DNA of 64,000 nt, from positions 1,116,001-1,180,000 of the forward strand of contig NADL03000492.1 of NCBI GenBank assembly GCA_002205965.3, in the 5' to 3' direction. The stretch comes from Kappaphycus alvarezii (taxonomy: Eukaryota > Rhodophyta > Florideophyceae > Gigartinales > Solieriaceae). The notes beneath the pieces were generated by a model. That model did not search any database, was not told where the DNA came from, and saw nothing but the letters and a program-made list of their open reading frames with translations. Every line of letters starts with the position of its first letter. Positions within the stretch are counted from its first letter, which is position 1. Of this stretch, positions 9,783 through 22,139 are shown in pieces. The position numbers and the translations under genes are program-made.

Positions 9783-11204
9783 ATGACGCTACTTGTGACA
9801 CCAGAACCCACTAATAATGCAGGAACGACATGGGCCTCTGCCGTTTGCGCTTATAGTATCGGAGCTATTCGCATCACCCGGAGAGTTTCCAGTGAAATAA
9901 GTAACGTGTATCCGAGCCCTTCTGAACGTTCCGTGATGAAACCGTTATTCTGTTCCGCTATCCATTTTAATAATGTTTACCTCTTGAAAAACAGGCACAA
10001 AGGAGCTATCCACTTTCACTGGCTCTTTAGGCCCCTTAGCAAAGCCAAGTGCGATGAAGTTATCAATAATAAACAGTACAAAAGGTGATAGGTTGTGTGT
10101 AATGGCTACAGTCGGCCAAGAACCATACGATCTATTGGCTTAAACTTGAAATTCATCTGTAGACGGGGCAATCGAAACGTCAAACATCATGTTTTCAATT
10201 GCCTCGTGTTGAGCAGCAATTTTGTGGTACAGCCTTCCATCTAGTACATCCTCATACAGTACATGGGGCCTATAATGTACAGTATGCGCCGTGCGCTCCT
10301 TGACCTTGGTTTTGATACCAACCAAACAAGTCTTCAAATCTTTCCCCATGTCCTACCCATGATCTCAAACGGGGTAGGAGAGGCAAGTATTCAAAACTAT
10401 ACCAGTCGGGAATTGTGCCTTTCCTTCGACAAACCGTGCACATTTCGTCATCTCCTACTGGAAGATCTTCATCTACACCTACTCTTCTAATCAGCGCGTG
10501 ACCACGAAAGGTCAATACCTGATAGTATCATAACCCGACATGCCTCCCTAATTTGCTCTCCAACGTGAATGGTGCGAGCAGGGCCTTCACACGCTTCATG
10601 ATACGTACCATAGTGCGTTGGTGACTTGAAATTGAATACAAGTCTGAACAAAGTCCCTATTCTGTTGAGCCCAGTTTCTAAAGCCCAAGGTCTGACTTGA
10701 CCGATGGACTCCGCACATGTACCCCCCTCTCACCTGAGTGCTTGTCCCCATTGCTCTTATTGGGTGCAACACGTAATCGCTCATTTCAAAATATATATAA
10801 TAATTACAGGCCTGAATATCGGGGGCGCTTGAAGAGGAGTCGGACAATTCCCCACTAGATTGATCAGAATAAATAATGCCAGTTCCATCAATCTCACCAG
10901 ATTCTTTTTCTTGCTCATTTTCACCTAAAAAATTATGGACAGCACCGATATCGTTATAGGGAGCCCCAGAAATACCTTCTCCGATATTTAATCCTGTACA
11001 CAGCCCGTGATCTGAGCTACCTGCTAGTTGAAAAGATTCACTTTCGAGATTAGCCCTCCGTTCATAGATCAGCTGCTCCATTCCAACTGTGTGCCTGTAA
11101 CCGGCAGGAAAACTTGGAAGACCCGCTTCCGGTCTTGTCATGTTTGCTACTGCGCGATGGGGAAAGTGATACTCCGGGATACAGGGTTTCTTGCCGGTTG
11201 GCAC
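9783..11204 (-). mobile_element. CACTA (Plavaka/KDZ-type) transposase remnant
   Basis: Minus-strand transposase pieces in the order typical of the large fungal CACTA-type transposases. First comes a poorly conserved N-terminal part (11204..10596), then a Cys-x2-Cys followed by WYSFEYLPLLPRLRSWV (about 10430), then DVLDGRLYHK (about 10240) and DVSIAPSTDEFQV (about 10160, matching the usual DxALxLSTDGFQ). Downstream are SPFVLFIIDNFIALGFAKG (about 10060) and GPCRSCIISGFW near 9800, the equivalent of the late GxxPCRxCxIxG motif. Frames change between pieces, so it is inactive. Terminal repeats and the full length were not found; the element may extend toward 12-16 kb. Confidence 0.75.
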
Positions 11205-12545
11205 GAGAACAAGTACTCTGCTGGTGATATGGTGATATGAATCGTCCGCGATCGGCCTTCATCACATAACAAATTTTGGAAGCGACATATAGAGATCTTC
11301 GCCCAAAGCTGTCAGATCGTCAAAATGATCGTAGTAAGGAATTTAGAATCTGATTGCACCTTTCCGCCTGAAAGCCTGAGACTTGAGAAAAAGATGACAT
11401 TTCAATCCTTCATTTTCGCTTCAACAGCGTAATTCGTGGGCCAGCCAATATGACTTGAGTGGTCCAGTATTGACCCGGTGGTCAAAACGAACTAGAACTT
11501 TCGCCTCGAATCGAATGCTCACCGTGTAAGGCTCCAGCACGAAAAGGTGAAGTAGTCCTCCCTGTTCTTGGCTAAACTTCCACCTTTGTATTAGCCGAAG
11601 TGATCACAACCCAGATGCATCCCAGCAATCATCAAAATCATCAAAATAATTCTCTCTCATCCACCCCGTCCATTCAGTCCAGCCCCAAGGCAGTAACTCT
11701 TGCCCATTTGACGAAATTGCCCCCAATCGGAAAGTTTACAGCCGATTTCAATGCTGCAAAGCGACCTCAGCAGATTCTATAGAGAGGAAGGACCTTAAAA
11801 AGAAAGGAGCTTCTTCATATGTAACTTCAATGGATACACGCAAATGGGTCTAGTTTGTAAAGGTAGCTGGCGCTTACGTGCGTGATCACCACGAAAAATA
11901 CTCACAAGGTGGGTACATACAGTACCGCTGGTCGGATCAATCTATGACAAATGATCAAATTACTTCTACCATCTACGGACTTGTCTAATATACCGCCCGA
12001 GCTATGATTCCAACCACATATAGTCACTTGATTTAAAATCAAGCTCAAGCACAGGACAGCGCAGGTATGGGAAAATTCGTGGCTCAAATCTCGCTCAATC
12101 CCTTTTGTAACCCTATCGCACAGACTACTCGCGTTTTCGGTATCAGAAAATTCATAGCGGCCAAGATGCTCTCCAAGCAGCGTATCATAATTGATCAGCA
12201 AAAACGCCTCCGAAGAGGGCAAATCGTATCCAAATCATCACCTTTGTCCCTCCTCACAACTCCTACTCCGCGAGCTGAAATTTAATCTAAGATACAACCC
12301 CAAAACGTCACTAATGGAAGAAGGAATTCAAGCCACGCATCTGCAATTCAATAATTGCGGATGCATCAAATCCAAGTTCGTTTCTCAGCATTGCTCGGGA
12401 AACTATTCCAGACTTACCTACGAGTAACTTCACTCCAGTGAAAATAGATCAGTCTAGGTAAAACACGGACGAGAGGTCCGGTTTTCACGTCTATACGTTG
12501 CCTAAATCAAATAGTTCGAGGCACAATCACAGTACGCCGGCGATC
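11205..12545. other. No recognised gene
   Basis: Only short frames with no recognisable motif. Around 11610-11660 there is a run built from (CAATCATCAAAA)-like units, a small imperfect microsatellite. It could belong to the CACTA element on its left, but nothing shows it. Confidence 0.3.
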
Positions 12546-13031
12546 ATGAACGCTGATGGATCTGTCCGGAAACATACAACGGACCGTTTCGACGTTACTC
12601 AGAGCGAGGCACGCACTGCAGTTCGTCTATTCACGAATCACCTTCTCAAAACCAGTGATGCGAAGAGTCTAAATTCAAAGGAAGCGTCAGACAGGAATAC
12701 GCTTCAGTACAAAGTCCAACACAAGCACAGCTTAATGAAATCCAATTATTTGCGGGCTAATGAGTTGGATAAATCTTTTCAAGGTAATGATGGAACTCAA
12801 AACTTCCTCAGGGACAATGACACTCACTTGGCACAACCTCGTTCAAACAGACACTTTAACACCAGGGATTTTATTCCCAAACCGAATGAAACTTCTCACT
12901 CTTCCAGTGATGGCAGCACTGACAGGGAAGCAGAAATGGAGAAGAAAATTTACAAGCTGCAGCAACAGATATCTAAGAAGCGCAGAAACAAGCAAACCAA
13001 GGCCGACAGCAGAAAGAAGCGGCGTCAGTAG
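12546..13031 (+). CDS. Unrecognised basic coiled-coil ORF, 161 aa
   Basis: Open frame from ATG at 12546 to TAG at 13031. The protein is rich in Asn, Ser, Asp and His. Its C-terminal third turns into a charged helix (EAEMEKKIYKLQQQISKK) with heptad-like spacing, followed directly by RRNKQTKADSRKKRR, a good bipartite nuclear-localisation pattern. I recognise no domain. It lies on the strand opposite the CACTA transposase and inside the DNA separating the two copia halves, so it may be a second ORF of that transposon. It could also be a chance frame; confidence is low. Confidence 0.3.
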   Translation: MNADGSVRKHTTDRFDVTQSEARTAVRLFTNHLLKTSDAKSLNSKEASDRNTLQYKVQHKHSLMKSNYLRANELDKSFQGNDGTQNFLRDNDTHLAQPRSNRHFNTRDFIPKPNETSHSSSDGSTDREAEMEKKIYKLQQQISKKRRNKQTKADSRKKRRQ

Positions 13032-14147
13032 ATACGCACCAAATAGTAGCTTTTTGGAATTATTTGAACCTCCTTTGGCTGTAATAAAGGAGAAACATTA
13101 TAATGAATATGTAACTGCTACCCAAAATTCATTAATCTTGACCTTAACAGCAGTTACCTAAGAGCATATATCAACCGGCAACAGCATCTATCCAAACTGA
13201 GATCTTCCGAGACATAAAGCTGAGCTGCTACAGCCCCCTCATTTAGCATCTTTTCGCTGAGACCGCCCGCCCACGCACCCCAACCCACCCCCACCGCCAC
13301 TTCACACCCTTCCATCTAATTGGACCTCCTCCAACGGTCCCTGCAATGAGCATCTCAACCAATATGAACAAGTTTTCTCTGTATTATCCCGCAACTTATC
13401 CATTTGCAATTGGCCCCGAAAGTAAAGTATTTTGCGTTTCATGCAGGTACTTCGCCGATTGTTTGCAAGACTTGCTCGCGAACGTATTGTCCATATTTTT
13501 CCTGTAGTGCATGGAAATGCACGGCAGCAGATGAGAGATGGGAGCAGTACAGCATCAGTACAAAGTTGCGATGTCTGCGCGCAGAGCAAAGATGCACTCA
13601 GGTTTGCACCCAGATATTCGCGTGTGTGGGTTTGAATGAAAACTTTGGTAGCGTGAAATCCGGATTACCAAACGCCGCCAGTCGAAGTCGTCAGGATCAG
13701 TCAAAATAGCGTTACTAGACGACTTCCAAGGTAATCATAAACAAGTGAATCTGATTTGTGTAAATTAAGCGAGCCAACAATGACCTTGTCATTGACGTCG
13801 CTGCTGGTGAAGATAATTTTTCGTTTTTTGCTTTTATATTTGGATCTCAAGCTGTAATTCACAGTTTGATCAAATCGATCAAGACTTTGAATTGATTCCA
13901 ATTCTACCAACTCACGGGGAACACAGTGATGAGCTATTCAGTGATGAAGCAATGCGGGCTGCAACGGTTTCCAACACTGGCAGGTTGAACTCGAGATTGG
14001 TAAAGTAGAGAGAGTGATTGGTTGTAAGGGTGGTGGTGCGGAAATTCAAATAGAGAAACCTGGTTGAGTTTTAAGTCCTTGTTTTGGTTTAGCTCAATGA
14101 GTGTGTGGGAATATGAGATGAGATTAGATAGGGTGGTGCGACGATGT
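13032..14147. other. No confident gene; weak minus-strand coding trace
   Basis: Between about 13600 and 13320 the minus strand gives a stretch with coding-like composition (for example ALQEKYGQYVREQVLQTIG), but it is interrupted and I cannot place it. The rest shows nothing I can name. Confidence 0.25.
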
Positions 14148-15143
14148 AGTGCAATTGGCACTGGCACTGTTCTGCCATCGGGAGAACTGATTTTGGTGAT
14201 CTTTTTTTTGATGTGATTTACTGCTAGCCAGCAGGCACTGTACTGTACATTAAGGGCAATTTTCGTTTGTCGCCCACTACTACTCTTGGTTCATTATAAC
14301 CACCCGAGAGGGTTTGAGGGCTTGCAGTCCGGACCATTCGACCTCTAAATTGGACCTGATATTTTTTGCAGGTGAACTGCACCTATTGGGCCAAGTGTCG
14401 ACTTTACTTATCGCTAACTTGGATCTCCATTACTTGGCTGACCTTAACTTTACTTAACCCGCCGACGTAGATAACCCTAACCTAGCAAACTAGTATTTAT
14501 ATCTATCTGGCCACTAGGGCCCCAGATTTAACAGCTACCCTGGTGTTGGCTCTGAACTTGACTCCCAACTTCCGCCTTTGCAAAACCCTTGCCAACGGCA
14601 ATTTTGGCTATAGCCACGTTTATCCGCCCGGGTCCCCTCTTTCTATTTCCCCCTCTCTGTCCAATATTATAATACACCTTTTGTTGTTTGTTTGTGATAT
14701 TTACTAACACTTGGCGCTCCGTATCCCGGCGTCTATATACAAATAGGAACTTCAAGGTTGTCGTTGGTGATAACATCCTTATCTCCAAAGGAGATATGCA
14801 GCACTGCTGACCCACTACTACATCTTCGTTGTCCAGTATTACACCCCTGGCGTCTACGGTTCTTTTTATCAATCCTTATCAAGGTTCTAGCATTCTGCGG
14901 ACCGCGGTCCGGCCTTACAACCCGGAGGACAAGTATACCGTCCAGCCGTCCAAGGAATAACCCCAGCTCTTCCAGACCCAATTTTCCTCGCCGTCGGCGA
15001 GCTGTGCTACTGCATCGCAGGGTGCTTAAAGAGAAATAGGGACAGCGAACACCTTGTGGGTTTCGGTGGGTGTATATCGGTTTCTCATTGTCTGACGGGG
15101 TTCCGTCCGTAGACGAGAAGAACTGTGTAACGCGCATTGCACT
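14148..15143 (+). repeat. Family R repeat, copy 1
   Basis: A repeat with inverted ends: it starts AGTGCAATT and ends GCATTGCACT. Copies of the same family lie at 44084-44892 (plus) and 50828-51780 (minus). Shared internal landmarks are TTGGACCTGATATTTT (about 14350), GGCCACTAGGGC near 14510, a GGCTATAGCCACGTTTATCC segment near 14607, and a stretch near 14880-14945 also found in copy 3. TGCAAT...ATTGCA ends, a TATTTATATC box and the roughly 0.8-1 kb size fit a solo LTR; a non-autonomous TIR element is the alternative. No clear target-site duplication is visible. Confidence 0.6.
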
Positions 15144-16280
15144 ATAGAAGAGACTGAAAAGGGGGAAGGAAATTGTGGCGGGAGGGTTGAAGAAGAGTTG
15201 AATGGTATTTGCGGCGCCAAAGTGGTGGTGTGTTCTTTTTTAGCAAGATAATGTGGGAAGAAGACTTGGAAGACTTGGAAGATGTGCCAAGATTGCAAAA
15301 GTTTTGTGGGGATACGCAAGTAAAGATTGCAAAGAAGAGAGCTTCCTTGACGAAATCTCTCCAGAGACCGGTGGTAGTTTACGATTATGTGAGAAATGTG
15401 AATGATTTAGTGCGAATTGTTTGACAGATCTGTTTATTTCTGTTTTTGTCGCTGCCAGTATCTCTAGATGACGAGTACGGACAGGGCGGCTGTGTTTCCA
15501 CAAATGTTTACATTTGTGGATTTTGTTTTTGATGTATCCCCATCGTTTGGGTCGTTTTCATCTTTAACCAAGGAGTCACCATTCTTTGAAAGACAGTTAG
15601 AGGGGATTCGCATTTGGATAAGTTTGAAATATTATCATATCACGGGAACTGTTTGAACAAGTTGCCAATTTGGGCCGTCCTATTGGGTGGAGGTTACTGC
15701 GCCCGATACGGAGGCAACATGGAAAATAGTCTGTAAGTTATTAGTATTAGTAGTAGGAGTTCATCATTATGTTTTAAAAGGCTGTTCCGACGAGAAATGA
15801 ACAAAAGGGTGAGTGTCAGATCATATCAGCGTTATTGACGTTGGCACTGATATGTATCATTTTTGAAGAGCCTCTTATACCATTGCCTGCATTTACAGCA
15901 TCATTTGTCACGTGAGTAAGACGTGACGATGGATTAACGGACATTTTTATACGGTATCATGAGCTATAGTGCAAAACTTGGTAAGGTAATTATTCTCCTT
16001 TCCACGAGTAATTTTTACATAAAAGGCTTTAACTCCCTAAAATTAGGCGTTGTTCTATTTCAATATATTAGAAATGACTAATCGGTGTGGTATTTGTACC
16101 TCAATTCCACATCCATTAACGCACGGAAGTACAGCAATGACAACCCCGTCCTCCCCACGGCTTCCACACTCATGCCACAACCGGCCCAAATTTAGTCAAA
16201 TCACAGTTCGAACATCCACGCATCCTCCATTTGCACCTAGTAGACTCCAATCAACCTCTGCAGCCCCTCTAGTCACAACT
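15144..16280. other. No recognised gene
   Basis: Short frames only. Near 15250-15290 there is a GAAGACTTGGAAGACTTGGAA direct triplication of 9-10 bases. Around 15900 the sequence becomes AT-richer. Nothing could be assigned until the copia protease begins at the right. Confidence 0.3.
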
Positions 16281-18010
16281 CTACAATTTACAAGGGACTA
16301 AGAAAATCGATCCAATAATACGTCTGGATAAACTGATGTGCTCTCTTTCTCCATACTGAATGTGCTTATGACCATTTAAAACACTAAGAATAGGGTTAAG
16401 CTTAGGGTTTCGTGAGAAACCAAAATAATCAGCGAGAAGATTCAACTCTACTGAACCAATAGCCGAATACGGTGCGCCACTGTCCACCAAGGGACCTAAG
16501 TGTTGTGTACAATTTCTGGTATTCGAGGAAAAACTCGTCAATATCGCCATGTTAAATCACACTGTTTTCTTCTTGTCAGCACTACTGCCGCCTTACAATG
16601 CTTGAGACGACGATACTTGACGAAGAGATTGAGAAGATGTATATGTTAACTTTGCATCGTGTGGAGTTGCATGTGATGACACCTGGGGCGGCAGCGAGCC
16701 ATCAGGGTTGTGAATTAGCCTTCAATGACCGTAATTGTTGCATCTTTTGCATGGGAACTTCTTAGTGGGGTCACCACTACGACTTTTACCACCACGTGGG
16801 TGAGTTTTAGAGTAATTTGTACCAGCCGAACTGGTGCTGAGGGTCTTATTGATGACATTGGTAGGTTAATTTGTAGTCTTGTCACAAATTTTGATTACAG
16901 ACGCCAAAAACTGGTTAGTGATCAATCTTAAGAACTCATCGTTGGAATATTGAGTATTCAAGTTTTCATGAGAAGGGGCGGCTGTGGTCATCACAGAGAC
17001 TCTCTGTGAGTCACCAATGGTGGAGTTAGATAATAGCATCAATGAAGTAATACATTCGAATAGTCGAGTGGTTGCGGATATGGAGTTAAAATTGGCTACC
17101 TGTGCTGGAAAACGTGGTTTAAAGTTCTTCAAGGTTTCGGTTTCACCACGCCTTGTGTGCAATAACCGGTTAAATGAGCGATATGCATCAATTACAACAG
17201 ATATAGCATCTTTCTTGTAAATCTTGCCAATAATGAGATTTAGTGCTACTTCAGTAGTCGATTAAGCGTCTTATATTCCAAAGCAGAGTTCTTTCGCTGT
17301 GCCATGCAGTTGTGACTTCAGAAACACAGCCAACAGAGCTATCGGAGTCTTATTACTGTTTGAGTCAGATAATGCGTTGTGGAACGTCTTCCATAACACG
17401 ACAGAGTCATGGTACTCTTCTTGATCTCCCTTACCCTCAGTCCACGGAGGAGATTTCGCATCCAAGAGATTTTGGGCATGGAGGGCAGAAATGCATGGGG
17501 CGCAGGGCCCATAACTAAGAATTGTTCGGGTTGCACTTGCTACTAGATGTTGAACTGTTCTTGGAATGAAGAGTGCATATGCGTTTGTAGTTGTCGGTAC
17601 ACAAACGGGGCGAGCCTACACTTTCAACTCGGTTCCCAAATTTGCTAATGGTGCAGACACACATAAGTACAAAAATACGTGACATATGGACGGATGTAAA
17701 TTACAAAGCATGATGCATGATGAGCATTGAGTCATCAACTATTAAACACAAATGGACGGACGCTATTGTTTTTACATGAGCACATTTGCAAGCGATTATT
17801 TCATGCTTGTACTGTCGTGAGTTCCAAGATAAAAAAAGCAGAGTGGCGCTTACCTGCGACTCTGAAAAAAACAAAAGGGTTTTTGCGAGCTGAGTCGGAG
17901 TTGAAGATGGATGAATTGGTTCCTCCCTTCACTCACCGGAGTGCGGCAGTCGCACTATTTATACACAATCCTGGCACCGTCGACTAGCACTAGCATGCGC
18001 GGGAACTTGT
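16281..18010 (-). mobile_element. Ty1/copia (GalEa-like) fossil, 5' half: LTR, gag, protease
   Basis: Read right to left: a probable 5' LTR (about 18010 to 17516) with a TATA box (TATAAATAG, near 17955), then gag remains with YHDSVVLWKTFHNALSDSN (about 17410), LKSQLHGTAKELC (about 17300) and LKNFKPRFPAQVANFNSIS (about 17130), then a retropepsin domain with the catalytic LVDSGAPYSAIG (about 16480). This is what the 5971-9000 fossil lacks, in the same orientation, and the LTR ends match over 66 bases. I infer one element split by later insertions. The gag matches the second copia fossil at 28.6-30.6 kb. Broken in several places. Confidence 0.75.
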
Positions 18011-18529
18011 GTCTACTAAGATAAAAATCTCTCTAGAGTATTGGTATTAGAGTAAAATTGGAGAGAACCGCAGAAAGAGTTATCACGGACAGGGAAGCAA
18101 AGTTAGTATCTGTTTGGGGCTGAGCAAAGTAAGCAAAGACGAGTGAGGACCTTAGATATAAGCAACGTCGTGGTGGAGAAGGTGCTACAGTATGTTAAAT
18201 TCAGAGGAGGAGGATGACGAAAAAACTTTTGCCGCGCGCGCGCATGACATCCCCTCCATCTAAATCGAACGTCCCTTCCTGTCTTCATTAGGTCTCTAGA
18301 CCAAAGAATTGTTAATATCGCAACCACTTGGTAAATAATGATTGACTTACAGTAATTACATATTTTTGGATCTGAGAGGATTGATACGGTACCTCACGGA
18401 AACTACTGTATGCTCTTACTGTACAGCGCGAGCAATAACAGAATGTGTGCTCATTTCAGAAGAACCTTATCATTAAATTTTAATAAAGTAAATAGTCTGA
18501 CGCTACCTACTCAACTTTAAAATAAATGT
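18011..18529. other. No recognised gene
   Basis: Nothing recognised. A short GCGCGCGCGC run sits near 18235 and a TTACTGTACAGC word near 18417. Confidence 0.3.
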
Positions 18530-19730
18530 TCACTTCTCCCGCCTATACGATGTATAGTACGAGATGGATGTGCTTTCACTCTCATGCGCTGAGTTTGTAA
18601 ACATGGTGCGCGGTCGCTCTCCGCCACATTTATGATGTCGATTGAGTCTCTTCCCTCTCAAAACCTTTCGAGTTCGACGACCTGAGGGTGCCTGTTGTGC
18701 TTCTATACTGAGTCCACCATTGGATCCACTTTGAGGAATAGGAGCCCCAAAAACAAGTTTCCCGAAACTTGCGCCAAACTGATATTGGTTCCTCTGCTGT
18801 GCTCCTACTATGGTAGAGGCTCCAGAGTTTGCAGGTTTCTGGTTTCCAGGCGGAACCAAATTCTCCAAAGCTTTCGTTCGGAATTACTACTTGAGGTGCG
18901 CCAAAGATGAAGAGGCCGAGCGCTAAAGCTTGGTTGTGGGGCTGCATTAGGTTGAGGCTGTGTCAAAACGTTGACAGCTACCGGTCCTGGTTGGGATAAA
19001 GAATCAAGCCGCATACCAAATGGGTAGGAGGAAAGTGGTGCCGCCCCAAATAATGGAGGTGCCCCGAAATTTGGTTGGGGGTTTCCAAAAGGTACCGCGG
19101 GCTTCGGAGGATCTGGTGTGAACCTAGTTGGTTGAGTGCTGCTGTTCACCCCTATTCCACTCAGAGGATATGTTGCGGAATGTGGCAGTTGTTTCAATGT
19201 GTAGGAACCAAAGAAAAGAGTGCTAGCACTTAGTTTAGGACAAGGATTCGGCTTTAATTGTGGTCCTCCGAATGGGGCTGAATGGGGCTTCTCGATGTTG
19301 AGTTTTTTGAGACTCAAATATAAAGCCGGTGCAAATCTGAGGGAAAAATTTCACCTTTGAAGTTGCCGATAGGTCCAGCTGAGTGTTTGGATGGAGTTTT
19401 CCCGAAAGCAATTGTTCACGTAGTAGTGATGCCACGGGTCATATTAGAAGCGGGCTTAAATGCATCTCCACCTGCCTTCACTCCTTTCGAGCCGGATACT
19501 GTCCTGATGAACAGACCGGTGACACTGGTTGCCGCATCTGCCACACTTTGCCGTTTCTTTGACTCGCCACCCAACGCAGAAGATCCTACCACAAATCCAG
19601 CTGCACCTACCCCCAAAGATGATGAGGATGTCCCAAGAAGAATTACAGGGGTTGGCTGTCCCTATCAACCTGCAAACCCGTGTCCGTAGGGCCCTACAAG
19701 AGGCTGGAGCCATGGATTAAAGGACGCACG
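18530..19730 (-). pseudogene. FG-repeat nucleoporin-like pseudogene
   Basis: Minus-strand frames across this segment are full of Phe-Gly repeats in a Pro/Ser/Gln/Asn-rich, charge-poor background: PFGNPQPNFGAPPLFGAAP and YPFGM near 19050, FIFGAPQ and SFGEFGSAW near 18900, then QFGASFGKLVFGAPIPQ near 18760. The right part (19620-19420) reads LGVGAAGFVVGSSALGGES, also Gly/Ser-rich. The last part turns basic (GRRTRKVLRGKRLNRHHK, near 18660), as at the C-terminus of some Nup1/Nup153-type nucleoporins. The FG pieces lie in at least three frames, so frameshifts have broken it. In a living form it would line the nuclear-pore channel. An FG-rich orphan is possible, but the repeat chemistry is distinctive. 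Confidence 0.5.
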
Positions 19731-20106
19731 ATTTTTGGAAGGGTGATCCCAGTAGCAGGAATCGCGGCCCCGCAGCTACCGGCCGACGGATAAGCGGCCT
19801 CGCCTTTCACCATTCCGCGGCCTCCGGTTTCCTACAACGGCATCTGAACAATACGAACAAAGCCTCCGATGGTCATTGGAGCATAATCTCCGTCGTCAAC
19901 TCGGTCTTTCGGTTTACGCGGACTCGTTACCGCTGAAGTATAACCACTGCTGGCAGACTCTGAATTTTTACAGTGACCATGTCGCTGACCACAGGCCCGC
20001 CGCTTCCTATGTGTTCAGTGCTGCGGTTTCGGACTAGATTTTTAAGGTCCCGCTGCTAGTTCCTGGAACCAACCTTCGGCCCACTAGCCTCCCAGATCTC
20101 TCAACT
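19731..20106. other. No recognised gene
   Basis: No motif recognised; GC-rich compared with the left flank. It separates the nucleoporin-like pseudogene from the transposase. Confidence 0.3.
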
Positions 20107-21327
20107 TCAGCTTTCCCCGGGTGCATTTTCTTTTGTCTGACTCATACTCCCTACCGGTAAACTCCAAATTACAAAACTGCAATTCAATACACCTGCGTCG
20201 CTTGTTACGGTAGCTCTCCTGAACGTTACGGCGCCCACTGTAAACATAGTCGCCAATAGAATATAACCGCTTCTTAATCCGCCTTTGGTGAGTATTATCT
20301 TCCGAGCGCAACGGATGCATCTGAATGTGAATATTTCAATTCTCATGTGCAAAGGCGAAAAAGCAATCATATTGGTCTTCTTTCCAGCTCCACGTACTCT
20401 CAACTACTTCCAAGAGTGAGCACAGCCGTCCGAAAAAGTTTTCCACGATAATACGATCAGACGCTTATTTTTGTTTGTAGCGTCTTCTTCGCGTGTAAAA
20501 TTACCATTACGCGGCTTCTTCTTCGGAATAAAAGCACTAGTCAGCTCTATCGCCCCGTAGTATCCTTTATACATTAATACGACCAATGGTTAGGGTACTC
20601 TCCAGACAGCGGACCAATATCCTCGATTTCTCTCTCGACTCTTGCCTTCTTCAGCCGGCCTCTGTAGAAATCAATGTTCCGCTGAAATATTTCTAGATCA
20701 GCCACCGACCCAGGGTAGTGCTTCGAGCAATTCAGAGCCTGTATATTCGGTAGCATGGAAACTGCAACTTTGAATCCATACAGCTTGCTTACCGCTGAAA
20801 TAAACCTTCCCTTCTTGCATGTTTCCAATAGGTCAGTTTTTTGGTTGAAAAGTAACGTCGGTGGCGTACCTACCGGTCGGATAGTACTTAAACTTACTGC
20901 TGTCTTGTAGCCTCTCGTCAAAATGGAAAAAAGACCCGTTTCGTTCTACAACAGCTTCAAAAAGCGGTTCGCTGAGCAATTCCATAAATTTTGTAATCAT
21001 TTTCTCGAATGTCGGCCCCTTCGAGCTGAAACGTTTCGCTAGAATCTCCCACTGCCCTCCCACTTTTAAAGTTGTAAATAGCATAAACAACATACCCTTG
21101 CCCCCATAGTTCCCCTTTCTTCCAGGCCCTACATTAGAACTCTCGCTGATGAATGGCTCTATGGTGTCCCAAATGGTGTTGGACTCCGAAGCATCGAAAA
21201 AGGTCATATTTTGTATGGCTTTACAGCCGCCTGCTTCGTAACATGTGTCGAAAACTGGGGAGGGGGATGAAGACTCATCATCAGTGTTGACCTCGCTGTC
21301 GTTGTCATCAATTTCCTGTTGCTCCAC
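20107..21327 (-). mobile_element. PIF/Harbinger-like (DDE_Tnp_4) transposase remnant
   Basis: Minus strand. The N-terminal part (21327..20833) is open for 164 codons, with a DNSDEVNTDDESSS-like acidic start and GSFFHFDERLQDSSKF, then YATDVTFQ, carrying the first catalytic-type Asp. A second piece (20921..20574) has SKLYGFKVAVSMLPNIQALN, then HYPGSVADLEIFQRN with the second Asp, as in fungal and oomycete DDE_4 transposases. Further left are the equivalents of the DKGY.G motif (YKGYYGAIELTSAFIPKKKP, about 20570) and the Asn/Arg-rich NKNKRLIV piece near 20480, but the expected catalytic Glu region (ENFFGR-like) is not readable. It spans several frames and is dead. Terminal repeats were not found. 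Confidence 0.7.
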
Positions 21328-22139
21328 TTCACGCTCTACAGCAATGTCTGCTAGAATTTGCAGGGCATTTGCTGCTTGGTGCTGGGTTGGGACTGGGTTG
21401 GGGGTTTCAGGAATAGTAGGATGCTGTGTTGGAGGTATTGCTGTTTCCAGGTGGAGCTAGGATGGATACGGGTTAGGATGGAGAGGGGCAAGCAAACGAT
21501 GTTGTAGGAGGTTTACAGTAACTGACGGGTTTGAGATTGAGGGTTTTTGTTGCGCTTACTTTTAGAATTTATCCTAACACGGTGCTGGTTTATCTCAATG
21601 GCTCGGTCAACAACAAAGAGAGCGGGCTTGTTGCAAATGTTCGAATTCATTTATTTTTGACATTATGGTGCGTATCCTGCTTAGTGACTGTGCAAAAACA
21701 TTCTCATACTGTACTTTATTTTTCATTTGTTTTTAAATGCCTCATTGAGGAATGAATAAAAATATCACGGGTGACCCTTGCTTCCAGGAATACATTGGCT
21801 ATTTCGGAGTATCCTTCATATATGATAGAGGTGTCTAATAAATATATATAAACTGTGGGCCTCGAACAAAATTACTACAACAATTTAGTATCACTGTAGG
21901 AACCGACCATGGCTTTCAAATATTAAACAACCCCACACTTCCCCCATGTACGAACCAGGACAGAGACTAGAATATTTGGTCGATTATCACATCATAGATA
22001 TCAATCCTGATGGGAGAGGAGGTATCATGTTGGTGGCAGTAATCGCCGCAATGACGATGCTTTTCGCGCTCTACAAGTGTCACGGCAGCAGGGAACTGTA
22101 CTTGGTGAGATGTGGAGGCGAGCAGAAGGATTGGAAATG
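21328..22139. other. No recognised gene
   Basis: No gene recognised. 21380-21480 is a GT/GGT-rich stretch. The right end may be the worn edge of the gypsy gag. Confidence 0.3.
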
